Source of the DNA: Rhynochetos jubatus
Lineage: Eukaryota > Chordata > Aves > Eurypygiformes > Rhynochetidae
Reading direction: 5' to 3'
DNA: 64,000 nucleotides
NCBI GenBank assembly: GCA_027574665.1
Contig: CM050658.1
Location: 23,138,317 to 23,202,316, forward strand
Position numbers and translations under genes: made by a program. The notes beneath the pieces were generated by a model, which worked only from the letters and a program-made list of their open reading frames with translations, was not told the origin of the DNA and searched no databases. Of the stretch, positions 26,701-38,815 are shown piece by piece (the stretch's first letter is position 1; every line of letters begins with the position of its first letter).

Positions 26701-27710
26701 GGACATTCTGTTTCAAATTTAAGTGGGATGCAAAGCTAGTATTTCATACATGCCTTTGCACTAATGCCGCAGGTCCCGGAAGGAGCTGGTTTGTTGGCTT
26801 TATCTGCAGCACTATGACAACAGCAACAAGTTGCACACATCTTCCTTGATTTGCAACTGCTCCAAAACGTTGAGATTTTCAAAACCTTATAAAACTGTAT
26901 CAACTTTGCACTTTGGACTTGCCTAGAGCCAACCAAAACAGCTCTTGTTTTACACTCCAGCTGTGAAAACCCTGGAAATTTACATGACAAAACTGAAAAT
27001 AAAATTGCTAAAAATCCTAGGTGCCGTACAACATATTTCATGCTATTTTAAATGAAAAAGCAAATTATTAAAATCCCAAAGCAGCCACAACAGCTGTAGG
27101 ACTGGAAGGCAGGTTTTCTTTGCTCAAGAGCAAGCAGTCAGGCTCTCAGAAGAAAACAGTAATAACAAGGTCCAATGCCTAAGCTTGCCAGGGTGGTTGG
27201 AAACCATTATAAGAGTTCCACTGTGGTGGGGCAGGAACAACTCCTTGGTGACTAGCTTGAAATGCTTAAACTTTGGGTTTTCCACGCCGTGACAATATAG
27301 ACACGTTAAGGCTTTTTTACTGAGTTCATTACGGAGTCAGCACCTTGAGCACTCTACACTTTTGTTCTGAAAAAAGTTTTGGCATACCTTTGAAATTAAT
27401 TAGTAACAGATAAAGACAATTGTAGCATGTAGTTTAAAATTCCTGCTACAAATACAAAACCAACTGAAAACCAAGCAAAGGTAACTCAACTTCTTACAAG
27501 ATGCCTAATTTCCAAATATCTCTTGTAATCAAAATAAGAAAACCTCATTCATTGTTTGTGAGACTTCCCTATTATTATCATGTATTCACTCTAAATGGTC
27601 CCACTCCAATAATTTATAATAAACCCTGATTCCTATGCTCAGCTACAACATTCACTTACTGATCAGTGTCAAGAACCAGCCTCTCCATTAGTTTAAGCAG
27701 CAGTACTACC

Positions 27711-27738
27711 TAACCACCACCACAACCACCACAAACCA
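27711..27738. repeat. Short CCA-rich simple repeat
   Basis: An imperfect run of CCA/CAA triplets (taaccaccaccacaaccacc and onwards). It is too short and too irregular to be more than a small microsatellite. Confidence 0.7.
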
Positions 27739-30340
27739 CATGGCAGGTTGGAAGTGTTTCCAACTATAGAGCCCTAAACTACGTTCCTTCTTTTGCACAG
27801 GTAGCTTTTTTTTTTCCATCTTTCCCAAAAGGTGCTGGTGAGTTGGTTCTTTTTAATTCTGAAAAAGCCAACAAGCAGTACGTTAAAGCAGTCTCATTTA
27901 GACTAAAAGATTCACTGTAAATATGAATGCTGTTGATTTTATACTCCGTGTAAAACAAAGCTGGTACTTGCACTTTAAAAAGCATTTTGTTCAATCAACT
28001 CTGTTGCAGTTGAATAATTTAACTTTAATGAACTGCCCATGAAGTGTACAAAGTACCTTTCCTGAACATCAATCTCACTGTCCTCATCACCTCGGTGAAA
28101 AGAGACCATAACTCTTCCCTACCTCCCAAACAATACCCAAGCTGCCTGCTTTTCATCAATGTTATCAGTTCTCCATTAAGGGGATCTATAGCTTCCTCCA
28201 GACAATTTTTTTTTCACTTCCATAAATTATCTTCCAACAGCCTTAGAAATTTCTGGAAACAGTATACTAATTCCTTCCATTTTCACATGCACAGGTGAAA
28301 TAACCATGTCAATGTTTATCTTGGAGTTACACTGAAAATTAACTGAAGAGCGTGTGGCAGGAAGACTTGAAATAGGAGAAAAATCAATGGAAAGCCACTA
28401 GAAGTTCAATCATTTGTTGTTAGGTATGTCTTGTTGATACTGATAAATGAAGCGAGGTTAACAAGACCAAGGCGGTGCTTTCCAAAACGTATGTCCCACC
28501 TCTAGGGTCTTAGAGCAGTTAATGATAAAAACAGCAGAACAACCCCTCTTCCCCAGCAGCTATCCATTTCCAGTTCAGAAGAATTTTTGAAGTCGAGTGC
28601 TTTTCAGAAAATGGCAATCTTAAAATAATTGACAAGTTTTACATATTTCTGATTGCAGCCTTATTTTTTTGCAAAGATGCACAATTTGCACTCGCACATA
28701 CGCATCCCAGATGCAAGATAAGTTGAACTGAAGTCATCTTTGCCTGAATTTGTTGCAGAGCCGGTGAAATAGTAAGTCATGACAGAAAAGGGCAAGAAAA
28801 GAGTGATGAACAACATTTTATGCTTATATTATCTGCAGAACAGACGAGAATGTAGCCCCAGGTTAAAAGAGAAACGAAGGCCCCACACAGAGATGGTTGG
28901 GATAGTTGACACATGGGATAGGTATGAGCTGCCATCACAGTTTGTCATACTGAGTTACATTCACAAAATGCAACTGATATATTCATTGGTGCCAGAAAGG
29001 GATCATCTAGCTGATTTGGAACCCCTGTTTCATCCATTTTGCCAAATCTAGGGTAGGCAAAGCAGGTCGGAGAGAAAAGTCAAGTCACTTCTATGCTGCT
29101 GGCTTAGTCTTATGGCACTATGGAGACAAACGGGGTCTCCATGCTGCCCGCCAGCGGGGTATAAACCCAAACCAGTCTATCCGGTAGGCAACTTCAGACT
29201 ATCTACCAGTAATACAGGCTGTGATTGGTACTTTGTGTTGCTCCTCTATAGCTATAAATGGCCCATGGACTTTGGCAGCTGTACATTTACCGTAACATGA
29301 ACGTGCCTGTACAAAAAACCAAACCCTGCATGTTTAAATCATTAAATTGATAACACTAAAGCAAAATTCATAGTTTACCAGATCCTTTTAATTTCTGAAA
29401 CTTGTATTTGTCATATTATACACAGTAGTAGAGGCTTCTAGCCTTCATATATTCTAATATGATGAAACGCACTACGTTACTGAGCTACTTTCAGAAGTAA
29501 TCGAAGCTTTAGAGCAAAATCACTGACTACAGCAGCTTTAAGAAAAGGAAGAAAAAAGATCAATAAAAACATTCTCTGGAAAATAAGCTCCTATGAATGA
29601 GGGGGAAGTAACTTTATGCCAAAAGGAAATGTTTAGTTATGTGTTACGTGTCTTTGTAGCAGGTAAACTAGGAACACATCACTACCACGGTACCGGAACA
29701 TCAGTAACCCTATTAAAGATTGAAACTGTCCCTGCAAGCAAGTCCCCTGCTCTTATGGAAGCCAGTCAGCTTCAGCAGCCAGTACTGCTCACAGGAAAAC
29801 CAGGCTAATAAAACCCAGAGCTGCCCTAAGAGGCTGGGACAGGCAGCATGATTTTGATGAGGTGACGTGCTGGCATTGACACCTGTCTGAGGAACAGTTG
29901 GCACAAGAGACAAAAAATTAGAAAGATGCTCTTTTAAGGTAAAGCATCCAATTCTCAGAGATATTAGGAAGGGGAAGCAGTGGTGATTCATCACAACAGA
30001 GCAGAATTCAATCCCTCTTGAAGTATGAAGGAAGTGAGAGTAACCCATTGAAACGTAACAGCAGAAAGGGCCAAGCCTCGAGTCTAAAACCCAGAGAAGT
30101 GGTTCAGATCCAGAACATGGCGAGGTCTGTGTTGGCAAGACTTCTGTTCAAGACTGGAAAGCCACAGACACACTGACAGTGCTCCATCTGAGCAGCTTAA
30201 CTATTTGGTTTAGTTTGCTTAGGATGCAGTAAGTCAAACAGCCTACTCGGTCGCTTCAAAGTGTTACTTGTGCGTACGCCTTTAAAAACTGAAGCAATAA
30301 TAAGGAATTACAGCAGGGACTGTCAACCGGCAAGGGTAGC

Positions 30341-30363
30341 AAAAAAAAAAAAAAAAAAAAAAA
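30341..30363. repeat. A23 homopolymer
   Basis: Twenty-three uninterrupted A. It could be a microsatellite or the tail of a retrocopied transcript; an 'aataat' lies about 40 bp upstream, but I recognise no body and no target-site duplication. Confidence 0.9.
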
Positions 30364-31101
30364 GGCACAAAGATTTAAACTGAAATTTGCTCTACAGCAC
30401 TTCGTATTGTGCCTTCAGATACAGCTGTTCACTGCATTGTGATTTTTGGCAGCACAAACGCCTGTTATTTGTGCAGACTGCAATCTCTCCTCCCATCAGA
30501 GAACTCTGAAAGCACTGGATCATCAAGCTACAAAGCCTGTGATAAAAACTTCTCAGATATTAATATACGTATTTTAGAAAACACATGGCAAAATGGAATA
30601 TGGGTGTGTGTTTTTCTGAGATGCACTGGTGCTCACCTGTGCTCACTTGTGACACTGTTCTTCCTAAGAAGGATCATACAGCACACAGAAAGATCTACAC
30701 GCACACAGATCGGTTTGATGCTTCTGTCTGAATACGGCCTTTACATTACAAGAGATGCAGCATATTCATGCCTCTCACTCCTCTAGTTTACTCTAGTTTC
30801 TACTGGAAAGGAACAGCTAGTGAGTAGGTTCCCAAACCAGCTTTGTCTTGGACAGGACAGGTCTAAACCTCAGGGCTGGCATTCAACTAAGAGGAGGCCA
30901 TTTTTGTCTGACTGGGATCAAGCACAGGCTACCCAGAAACTGAAAATTAGTCTAATGGTAGGAGACCAGATTGGTTTCATTAGAGAAATGTTGCTAGGAA
31001 AAAAGATGGACTGTCGGTCTGGATTTGAAAGTCTAAATTCAGACTTCTTGAGAGGCCGTGTTTTTTTCAGGGAAGCTGTATCACATAACTACAACAGTGG
31101 A

Positions 31102-31133
31102 TTTTCTTTTTCTTTCTTTTTTTTTTTTTCCCC
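31102..31133. repeat. Pyrimidine tract with T13
   Basis: A C/T-only tract including 13 consecutive T (31117-31129) followed by CCCC. It resembles a polypyrimidine tract, but no exon is recognisable downstream. Confidence 0.75.
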
Positions 31134-34100
31134 TACATGCTATTTTCTTACTTATTTCCTTACTCACAGTTATGAAATTGGTTTTGTAAACGACTGTGAC
31201 AGGTCACCTTCTTCCCTTGGCAGTCAGTATCTGAGTGGACATGCTTCAGAGACTAGGGAGGTATGTGTCCAGTTAGCAGCTGCAGCACTTCTCCCCTAGT
31301 AACTTCTCCAGCGCTCTGACGCCAAAGCTCAGTATTGAACACCATCCATGTTAATTAATTCTAATTTTAGTTCCACCTCTTTTTGACCACCAATAAATCC
31401 ATGTTGCTTTGTAATCCGGATCTGGGATATTTTCCAGCATTACAGAATTTGGCATTTTCAAACCATTTCTGTATCTGCCCCATTTGTCAGTAACCTCAAT
31501 ATGTTTGCCATATGAAAAAACATACATGTCTGCTTTGGGTCAGATAAAGCCTATGGGATGGTAATTCTAACAGCAGTATCAGTCGGGCAACTGCAGACAG
31601 TATTAGCATAGTGATGCCATCTGCTATGGAAATGGCTTTCTTTGTGGAAAGAATATGATCTGGTTGTCATTAAAACATGCTGAAGTTCTTCCAAGGGATC
31701 AACTACTAGAAATGGCAATTCTGCATCAAAAGCACATGCTCTGAAAATCCTTTACTTTCACATTATGTAGCCTTTATAAAAGACAAAATTTTAATTCTAA
31801 AAGAAAAAAAAGAAAAACCACAAGCCACCCTTTCTTTGCCTCTTTAGTCTTTTAAACATATGTAGTTACAGAAAGATGTTTTTATTAGCCTGCAGGCTGT
31901 TGTCCAACTATTCCTCAGATATTTTATAAAGTAAGTGTATTTCAAGAAGCTACCAAAAATATGGATTTTATTTAATTCAAGTAACATATCTATGTATTTA
32001 AGACTATGTCTTTCTCCGAATCTGTGATGGTAGCTGTTAAGTGCTGCTGTCATGGTAGGCATTGCTTTTACTTGGGTTTATTAAAGAGGAAATTAAGTGT
32101 TACAACTGGTGTCAGCCCAACATGACATGGTTTCAGCACTGTGCTAAATTTCATATCCTCAAGCACCTTCAATTACAGTCAAGCAGAGAAGGCTTCCACT
32201 AACTTGAAATACAAGACAATAAATAACTGGGGTCTAAGTGAACAGGGAGATCACCCTCCTTACACCACAGAGCATGTGCTATGCTCACAGAGCTTCTAGG
32301 GGTACAGCTCTGCATTCCTGTCTCTCAGGGGTAGCAGGACCCGTTCAGATCCCAGTAGCAGATCCCAGTCTGGATCCATTCCTCTGGTTCAGCTGGATTT
32401 CTGGAGTACAGGGGAAGGATGGTATTTGGCATCTTAGAAGCAAACTAGCCTGGTAAATAATACAGAGCACAGTAAATGTATAATTGTATTAAATACTTCA
32501 GACAGTCTTAGCGTGTGATACTTGTCCCATTTACAAACATTTCCAATCTAAAGGCACTACAGTGCAAACAGAATTTTGATTAATCCCACTGAGGATTCTC
32601 TCTCTCCAATGCATATTCTGTAGCTTAGTACAATGTTCCAAACCAGTGACAAATACTCAGAGGTATTGTATTTAGAGAAAAGTTCACTTACTGAATGTGT
32701 TCAGCTTCATCTACCTATAATGGTAAATGAAACCCCAAAATATCTGACACTACACAAAACAGATGCAGATTCCAGAGAAACCTCTAAACCTGCCAGCTCA
32801 TGCCTGACTGTCCATAATGATGCACATGCAAATCTTTCTCTATTTTATCTCTTTTTGTCCCCAAAATATCAGTATGCCAGCATATGACAATGAAGAGGAA
32901 TGAAAAGTGCTGATGATAACTGCTACAGGATTTGCAATAAGATACTTGGTGTGGAAATATTCTAGTCCAGTGTATTACCCCATGCTGTTCTGAGAAGGTA
33001 ACATGAACTACTGGAACCGGGCAGTCAGTGTTCACACATTCATGCACTTGGTTACAACTTTGAGTGGTTGTCCTGTAGTCTAGAAGAGTCAAAAAAGAGC
33101 TCCAGAACAAAAACAGGCAGGCAGTGAGAATCCTGTATCACCAAGTTACCTATCCAAGGAGTGAAAGGGGGAAAGTTAGATGTGGGAGCACAGCAGGTTC
33201 TGAGGCAGCTGATGCTTTAAATTAACTGCAGCAATATAATCAGCACATGCTGGCTGTCGTATTGAAACACACAATGATGTATTTCTACTTGTGCGCCATG
33301 TACTGGAATATTAATGACTGATTTTTTAACCAGTTTGTTCCCATTTACCTATTTTATTGATAGCTCTGTTTTGAAGCTACTAAATCTCCTGCAGGGGATG
33401 GGGTTTGTTTTGGTTTTGGCTTTGCTGTTACAACCACCACTACAAAAAGCATTTGTGGCCTCGCTCACAACAGATACTCTATATATGCAGTTGCAAGGAG
33501 TATCTTCACGACTATTTTCATAAAATCCGTGTTTAGGGTAGATGTTGCTCACGTGTCACATTTCCCCCTCTACCCAGAACAGGTAATTGTAGATCTGAGT
33601 AATCTCAGAAATATGTTATTAATAACAGAAATAATACTGGATTACTGGGAAATATTGGATTCCAGTAGAAATCCTAGTGTTTCAGAATGCTGTGTTCCAG
33701 TTTGGATCTAAATGATCAGAAGAGTAAGACTTTGATAAGTGAAAAGCAGGAACAAATTTCAGCTCCCAAAAAGCCTCATTTTGTGTAGATGTTAACCTAT
33801 GCCATTGCCTGAGGCCTGTTGAGGTTTTGAAGGTGCTGCAGTTCTGCACAGTGCGGAAACATCGGAGGCCGAGCCATCATGCTGCAAGAGGCTGTAAGTT
33901 TATCTGGCTGCAAGCTGGGCTGAAACTATCTTCAAGTGTTTACAGGTCCATATAACCACTATGGTTTTCTGATAGAAAACTATTTCATTTAGCTTCTAAA
34001 GAAAGTCCGCTCTGAAAAGCAAGGTATTTGTTTCGTACAAGCCAACTGTGATGTACTGAGAACGTTTTAAAAGCAGAGACGAAAAGACATCAGAGGCTGA

Positions 34101-34776
34101 TTTATTTTACCCTTTTTGTAAATACTGCCAGGGAAAACCTGCTGCAATGTTTACCTAAGTGCTATGAAACACTCCTACAGAGTCTATACTTCACTACAGA
34201 GCACGCTACCCTGTGCCTTTAAAATTATTACATGTTTTTTAAAAAGGAATGATGCATAAAACTTTAATACTGACCTCATTATCGTAACACAATTTAAGCA
34301 TACATAAGAAATAAGAATATAACCTCTAAGACCAAAGCTACATACTGAATATACAAACAGAAATAGCTTAAGATGTTTTACTTCCAGCACTGATACTCAA
34401 ACACTAGGACTGCCACAGAAATATTTCTAAAAGGCTTTTCTGCCTTTTATAACCTATAAAAACGTTTTTAAAAAAAGATTCAATAAATATATATTTACTG
34501 TCACTTCCATTTTAAGGTTCAGATTTGTGTTGCTTTCTTCTACTTTCAACGTTAGTTTGCTGTTCACACACTTCTGCTTCTCAGCCAGCTGAAAGCCACC
34601 ATCATTTTCTCTGCCTCAACTATTTGTGCTTTAATGTATGATTTGTAAGACTCCTACCTGGAAGAATAGGATTATCTTTCTCCTTTATACAGGCAGATAC
34701 ATGGACAAATTTACATGTTGTATTCTTCTATCAGCCTAAGGAAAACATTGTCTTTAGTATTTTAAAGAAAATATTC

Positions 34777-34862
34777 GGGGGGGGGGGGGGTGTGGGGTGT
34801 GTGGGGGGGTGTGGTGTGGTGGTGGTGGTGGGTGGTGTTGGCTTTTGGTTTGGGGTTTTTTT
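34777..34862. repeat. G/T-rich low-complexity block, G-quadruplex-prone
   Basis: A run of 14 G (34777-34790) is followed by a block of almost only G and T: tgtggggtgtgtgggggggt, then GGT-type repeats, then ggtttggggtttttt. There are many separate runs of three or more G within about 60 bp, the usual sequence condition for intramolecular G-quadruplexes on the plus strand. No parent transposon is visible. Confidence 0.9.
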
Positions 34863-35466
34863 AAGAGTATAATGAAAATTGAAACATCTGTAAATTAATA
34901 AATGCTTTTATTTAACATGAATTTAAATCACTGTATGCTGAGATGTTACAAGCTTTCCACTTAAGGGAGGCTATCCAGGCAGGCAGTGGAAATTGAGCCT
35001 TCATCTCCCACCTGCCACCACCAAAACATCCTCTCTGATTTAGCTATTTATTGGATAAAAACCTTCCTCTCAGAACACCAGGAAAGGCATTTTCTTTGAA
35101 CTTCCTTGCAGCTACTTCTTGTAAACTGAAGAGAATTCAACTGCTCATAAGTCTTTTCTGAGACCTAACAGCCTCTGTTGGCATGAGAGAGATGGAGGTG
35201 ACCAGGGTTAACAAAGACACAGATGATGTAATAAAATAAATCAGGGGCATGTTTCTCTGTCAAAAACAATCGGATCCTTCTAAATAGGCACAATAGCTTT
35301 ATTTGAAGTAGTCTGTTCATACAGAGCTTCTGCAGAAATTCTCAAATCCTCCTCCTTTCCAATTTTAGTTTTGCAAGTCAAAAGGAGGAGAATAAGATGC
35401 TGATCCACAATTTCAAAAGTCTAAATTGAGATAAGCATTTCAATTTATGCTGCTTTTTAGATAAAA

Positions 35467-35508
35467 CTGCAATATGTAATATAACCTGCAATATGTAATA
35501 TAACCTGC
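35467..35508. repeat. 19-bp tandem duplication
   Basis: The unit ctgcaatatgtaatataac occurs twice back to back (35467-35485 and 35486-35504), followed by the first four bases of a third copy. The two units are identical, which suggests a recent duplication. Confidence 0.95.
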
Positions 35509-35944
35509 ACTCCTAGTCATTACCTGCAAGACAATACTTTGATGATCTGGCACAGTTCTCAAAAAGGAAAAAACCAAATTGCTTGGATTGAGATTAAATA
35601 CAGTTTTGAAAAGAAAACTATTCAAGAAAACTCATGGAATAGGAGAGTTGACAGAATAAGAAAATGCCAAGCACATTTTTCCTAGGTGATAGGCATCCCG
35701 AACAGGAACCAATCTCTGCTTTGCTGTGTGCTATACAGTCACCATGACGGTGACCCCAAGAGATGGGGGAAAACTCACTCTGTTGATACAGGTAGTGTTT
35801 TTAATGCCATGCAGAAGGCAGATAAAGAGGCTCTACAGTGCTATTATCAAAGAACTTGACAGCTCACAGAGTGATCATGTCAGGCATATCTGGATTACCT
35901 TAAACTATTTTTACAAATATTCATTGTTTTCTGGGTGGAAATTA

Positions 35945-36000
35945 GAATCACAGATTTTTTTAGGTTGGAAAAGACCTTTAAGACAATCTGGTCAAATTGT
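35945..36000 (-). mobile_element. Worn CR1 LINE 3' end, minus strand
   Basis: Read on the plus strand, 'agaatcacag' then 'taggttggaaaagacctttaaga' to 'tctggtcaa' is the complement of the CR1 3' terminus (TCTTAAAGGTCTTTTCCAACCT, then CTGTGATTCT). Only about 55 bp are recognisable; what follows is too diverged or not CR1. The 'ctttaagac' variant differs from the better copies in this window, so it is a different and probably older subfamily. Confidence 0.7.
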
Positions 36001-36952
36001 CATTATTCTATTGCATTCAACCTAGTCTTGAAAATAGCTGCTGCAGTTTGGACTGTGGCGTTCACCTCGGCATCAGAGCTGAACAGCAGGCAGAAGGAAG
36101 CTGGGGTGAGGATCCCAGCTTCCCAAGCCCTTTCAGCATGCACAGAAACCATGCTTTTGCAAGAATTCTTCATACACCTAATTTTGCATAAAATATTAGC
36201 ATTTTTGCCAGCATTGATGAAAAGTAAATACTGCCATCATATTGTAAGTAATACCAGAGGCTTTAGATACTTATTACAACCGTGAGGTGTCCCATTTTCA
36301 GACTTTTAAAGCCCAAACTGCTTGGCAAAGAGGTAAAAATGTGTGCAGACATATCCTGCAGCAAAGAAACAGAATGACCCTATTCAAAAATACCCAAAAG
36401 GCAGGAGAGATCATGGGCTGAAAGGTACCAGTGATGGCAGAGTAAAAGGTGCCGTTGGTGCAACAGGAGGGTTAAAGCAAGTATTAGGAAGCTGGGCTTC
36501 AAAGTCACCATCAAGCCCAGCGCTCTCATCACAGGCCACTGCAAAGCCCAGAACAGTCCATATCAAGATCACATCCAGGTTGACTTGCAGAAGGACAAAG
36601 TTCCTAGGCCAAGAAGCTTAAGCTGCAGTGTGAAAAACAGATCTGCAGAGGAATTCAGTCTGACTTCTTCAAAATCAAGAGCAAATTTCCACTGGTTTGT
36701 ATCAACTCTAGCTCTGACCCAATTGGCTGTAAGTAACATTCACCACAGACATACACAACACAACTGCTGCTACACCTTTCTACACTTTCCCTGCCCCTCC
36801 CCCCAAATCTTTCTGTACTCTGTCTTCTATGGATGACCTACCTAACTTCAAAGAATGAATATTTAGCTACACTCAGTAGCACCAAGTAGGAAGGCATTTT
36901 TGGGGGTACAGACAAAATATAATACCTGGATTCTGTGACACATATCAAGACA

Positions 36953-37013
36953 TTGTCCCTTCTGTGCAGGGTTGTCTCGCCTGTTCCTGGGGATGCCCAA
37001 TGTCTCATAATAG
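36953..37013 (-). repeat. Extra 61-bp 3' flank shared with CR1 at 44.6 kb
   Basis: Directly beyond the 3' tail of the minus-strand CR1 lies a stretch that, read on the element's strand, starts ctattatgagacattgggca and goes on through 'tccccagga' and 'agacaaccctgc'. By hand alignment it matches 44884-44944, directly beyond the tail of the plus-strand CR1, at 57 of 61 positions. Beyond 36953 the two loci no longer align. No other CR1 copy in the window has it. Confidence 0.9.
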
Positions 37014-37332
37014 ATAGAATCACAGAATGGTTTGGGTTGGAAGGGACCTCAAAGACCATCTAGTTCCAACCCCCCTGCCATGGGCAGGGACACCCTCCAC
37101 TAGACCAGGTTGCTCCGAGCCTCATCCAGCCTGGCCTTGGACACTTCCAGGGATGGGGCATCCACAGCTTCTCTGGGCAACCTGTCCCAGTGCCTCCCCA
37201 CCCTCTCCAGGAAGAATTTTTTTCTGATATCCAATCTAAATCTCTCCGCTTTCAATTTAAACCTGTTATCCTTTGTCCTGTCACTACAGGCCCTTGTAAA
37301 AAGTCCCCCCCAGCTTCCTTGCAGGCCCCATT
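37014..37332 (-). mobile_element. CR1 LINE, 5'-truncated copy, minus strand
   Basis: Read on the minus strand it starts within 'ggggcctgcaaggaagctgg' and a G7 run, then 'actttttacaagggcc', 'tgtagtgacaggac', the coding block ending in 'gagggtggggaggcactggg', GCCCAGAGAAGCTGTGG, GCCAGGCTGGATGAGGC, CCATGGCAGGGGGGTTGGAAC, 'gatggtctttgaggtccc' and the tail ATTCTGTGATTCTAT. The 'tggtctttgaggtccc' 3' variant is shared with the 44.6 kb copy but not with the copies at 8.75 and 11.26 kb, so these two form one subfamily. From the GCCCAG box to the tail the two differ by about one substitution and one indel; upstream of it they differ more. Confidence 0.97.
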
Positions 37333-37687
37333 AGAGAACATTAGCATTTGCTTGTAAGTCCTCCCAAAAACTGCAAGGGGAAGAATAGTTATACCTGAAA
37401 AAAGAATATAGAGTTAAATACGCTGCCAGTAATGATCAGTATATGCGCGTGCAAGGGCTGAACTGAAACAAACTTTCCAACACAAAATCCTCAATTTCAG
37501 CCCCTGGATTTTATTTTATTTTTTTAAGGGAATTCAGAGACACCAGCACTATGGCACGCCTGATTAGCAGCAGGTACTGACAGACAGGGCAACAGTGACA
37601 CCACCACCACAACAGAGGTAGAAATGGGTTTGGGCTGGCTCTTAGCTATCAGGCCCTAGATGGATTTTTTTCTTGTTAGAAAAGAAC

Positions 37688-37713
37688 ATATACATATATA
37701 TACACACACACAC
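37688..37713. repeat. TA/CA microsatellite
   Basis: An alternating purine-pyrimidine run, atacatatatatacacacac and a few more bases, of mixed TA and CA dinucleotides. Confidence 0.85.
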
Positions 37714-38727
37714 GTCATATATAATGATGTCCCATGAAGAATTAGCAGCAGTGAAGAATTTGAGCAAGCTTCATTAAAATGTCTACTGTAGTCCGAGATC
37801 ATGACTACACTGGGACTCAGCACACGCGAAAGGCATGATTACTACCAACAGGCTGCTACTGACAGATTACTAACCAGCCCAGGCTCCCCATGCCGCTGAG
37901 TGGGACCAGGCAGAGATCAGAGCTGAACAGACGAGGGAGACGCACGGCCGGGTCCCAAGCCCCACAGCACGCTCTCTTTTCCTTCTTGTGTTCGCTTTGC
38001 TGAGCTCTGCTTTCTGCGCACACTGAATCCATTAAGCATCTCACGAACACGTGCTTCGAGTCTGATGAATTGTCTTGATCTTGGCTCTTTCGTTACTAAA
38101 GCTGGAAATTAATGAACAGAAACCCCTGCCACCATTACCACCAGTACTTCCCATTAAGGAGCATCTCCCAGGCACACAAACTACCAGCAGCTTATTCAGA
38201 AAACGAAGAGGAGACTTCCCTAACACGCCGCAGTGCCTAATTCTGTGCTGTGCTTTCCTGGAAGGAGGGAAATACAGGTGCAATACAAATGCTCCTCCCA
38301 TGGCTGAGGAAAACCAGGCAGCACCAGTACAAAGGGCAGCAGTAATTTTCTATAAGACCAAAAAGTGCTCATTAACTGTTGAAAAAAACCCAAAAAGGCT
38401 AATTTCTTACACCAAACCTGGGGATGAATTTTACTCTGCTTTCTCTCTTTGCACCTCAGCATTTAGGTCTTGTCAAAGTAAAATACAAGTTTATAAAATG
38501 GATTTTATTTCTATTTTAACATTTTTATAAAAGATGTTCAAGAATTTGGGGAGCTTTGTGGATTTTTCAGAGCATCTCACAATGGGCTGTATGGAGGGAT
38601 AAACATTCTGTACGGTTGTTTGACAGTCTGTAAGATACACACAAGATGGTCTTCATCATTCCTTCCCACACAAAGCACATGTTTGTCAGTGTTTCAGTTA
38701 GACATCAACACCTAGTACTTAATATCA

Positions 38728-38815
38728 CTTTTCAAAGCACTCTAAAACATTAGTGAATTAATTCCTGGTTATCCTGTTTTACAGACTGGGAAACAGCTCA
38801 GAGGGTTTGTGAATG
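38728..38815 (-). mobile_element. Probable ancient MIR-type SINE fragment
   Basis: The core 'atcctgttttacagactggg', then 'aaacagctcagaggg', resembles the reverse complement of the MIR/CORE-SINE block that on the minus strand reads ATCCCCATTTTACAGATGAGG, AAACTGAGGC. The upstream 'caaagcactctaaaacatta' and 'gaattaattcc' fit the part of MIR that carries AAGCGCTTA and a TTAATTC-like stretch. Divergence is high, as expected for a repeat family older than the amniote radiation. A chance resemblance over about 30 bp cannot be excluded. Confidence 0.45.

Larger units (their letters stand above)
11680..34776. other. Long gene-free AT-rich stretch
   Basis: About 23 kb in which I recognise no exon, RNA gene, LTR element or well-kept transposon. 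Reading frames are short and unconvincing. The content is AT-rich unique sequence broken by homopolymers (T14, G16, G10, T13, A23) and small simple repeats that are listed separately. A long intron or intergenic interval would look like this. Confidence 0.55.

Noticed and set aside
27711..27738. CRISPR-like or coding repeat at the CCA-rich run
   Set aside because: Units are three bases long and irregular with no spacers; it is a microsatellite.
29713..30138. 141-codon open frame on the minus strand
   Set aside because: It is cysteine- and leucine-rich in a hydrophobic way that random AT/GC-mixed sequence often gives; no membrane-protein family was recognised.
30820..31299. 159-codon open frame on the plus strand
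   Set aside because: It is the longest open frame in the window, but part of it is a phenylalanine run encoded by a T13 tract. The rest shows no domain, and there is no plausible gene structure around it.
34777..34862. Interstitial telomeric repeat
   Set aside because: It lacks consecutive TTAGGG units; the sequence is only generally G/T-rich.
38075..38530. 151-codon open frame on the plus strand
   Set aside because: No recognisable domain or motif, unremarkable composition, and two overlapping frames on the other strand are open over much of the same interval, as expected by chance in GC-richer DNA.
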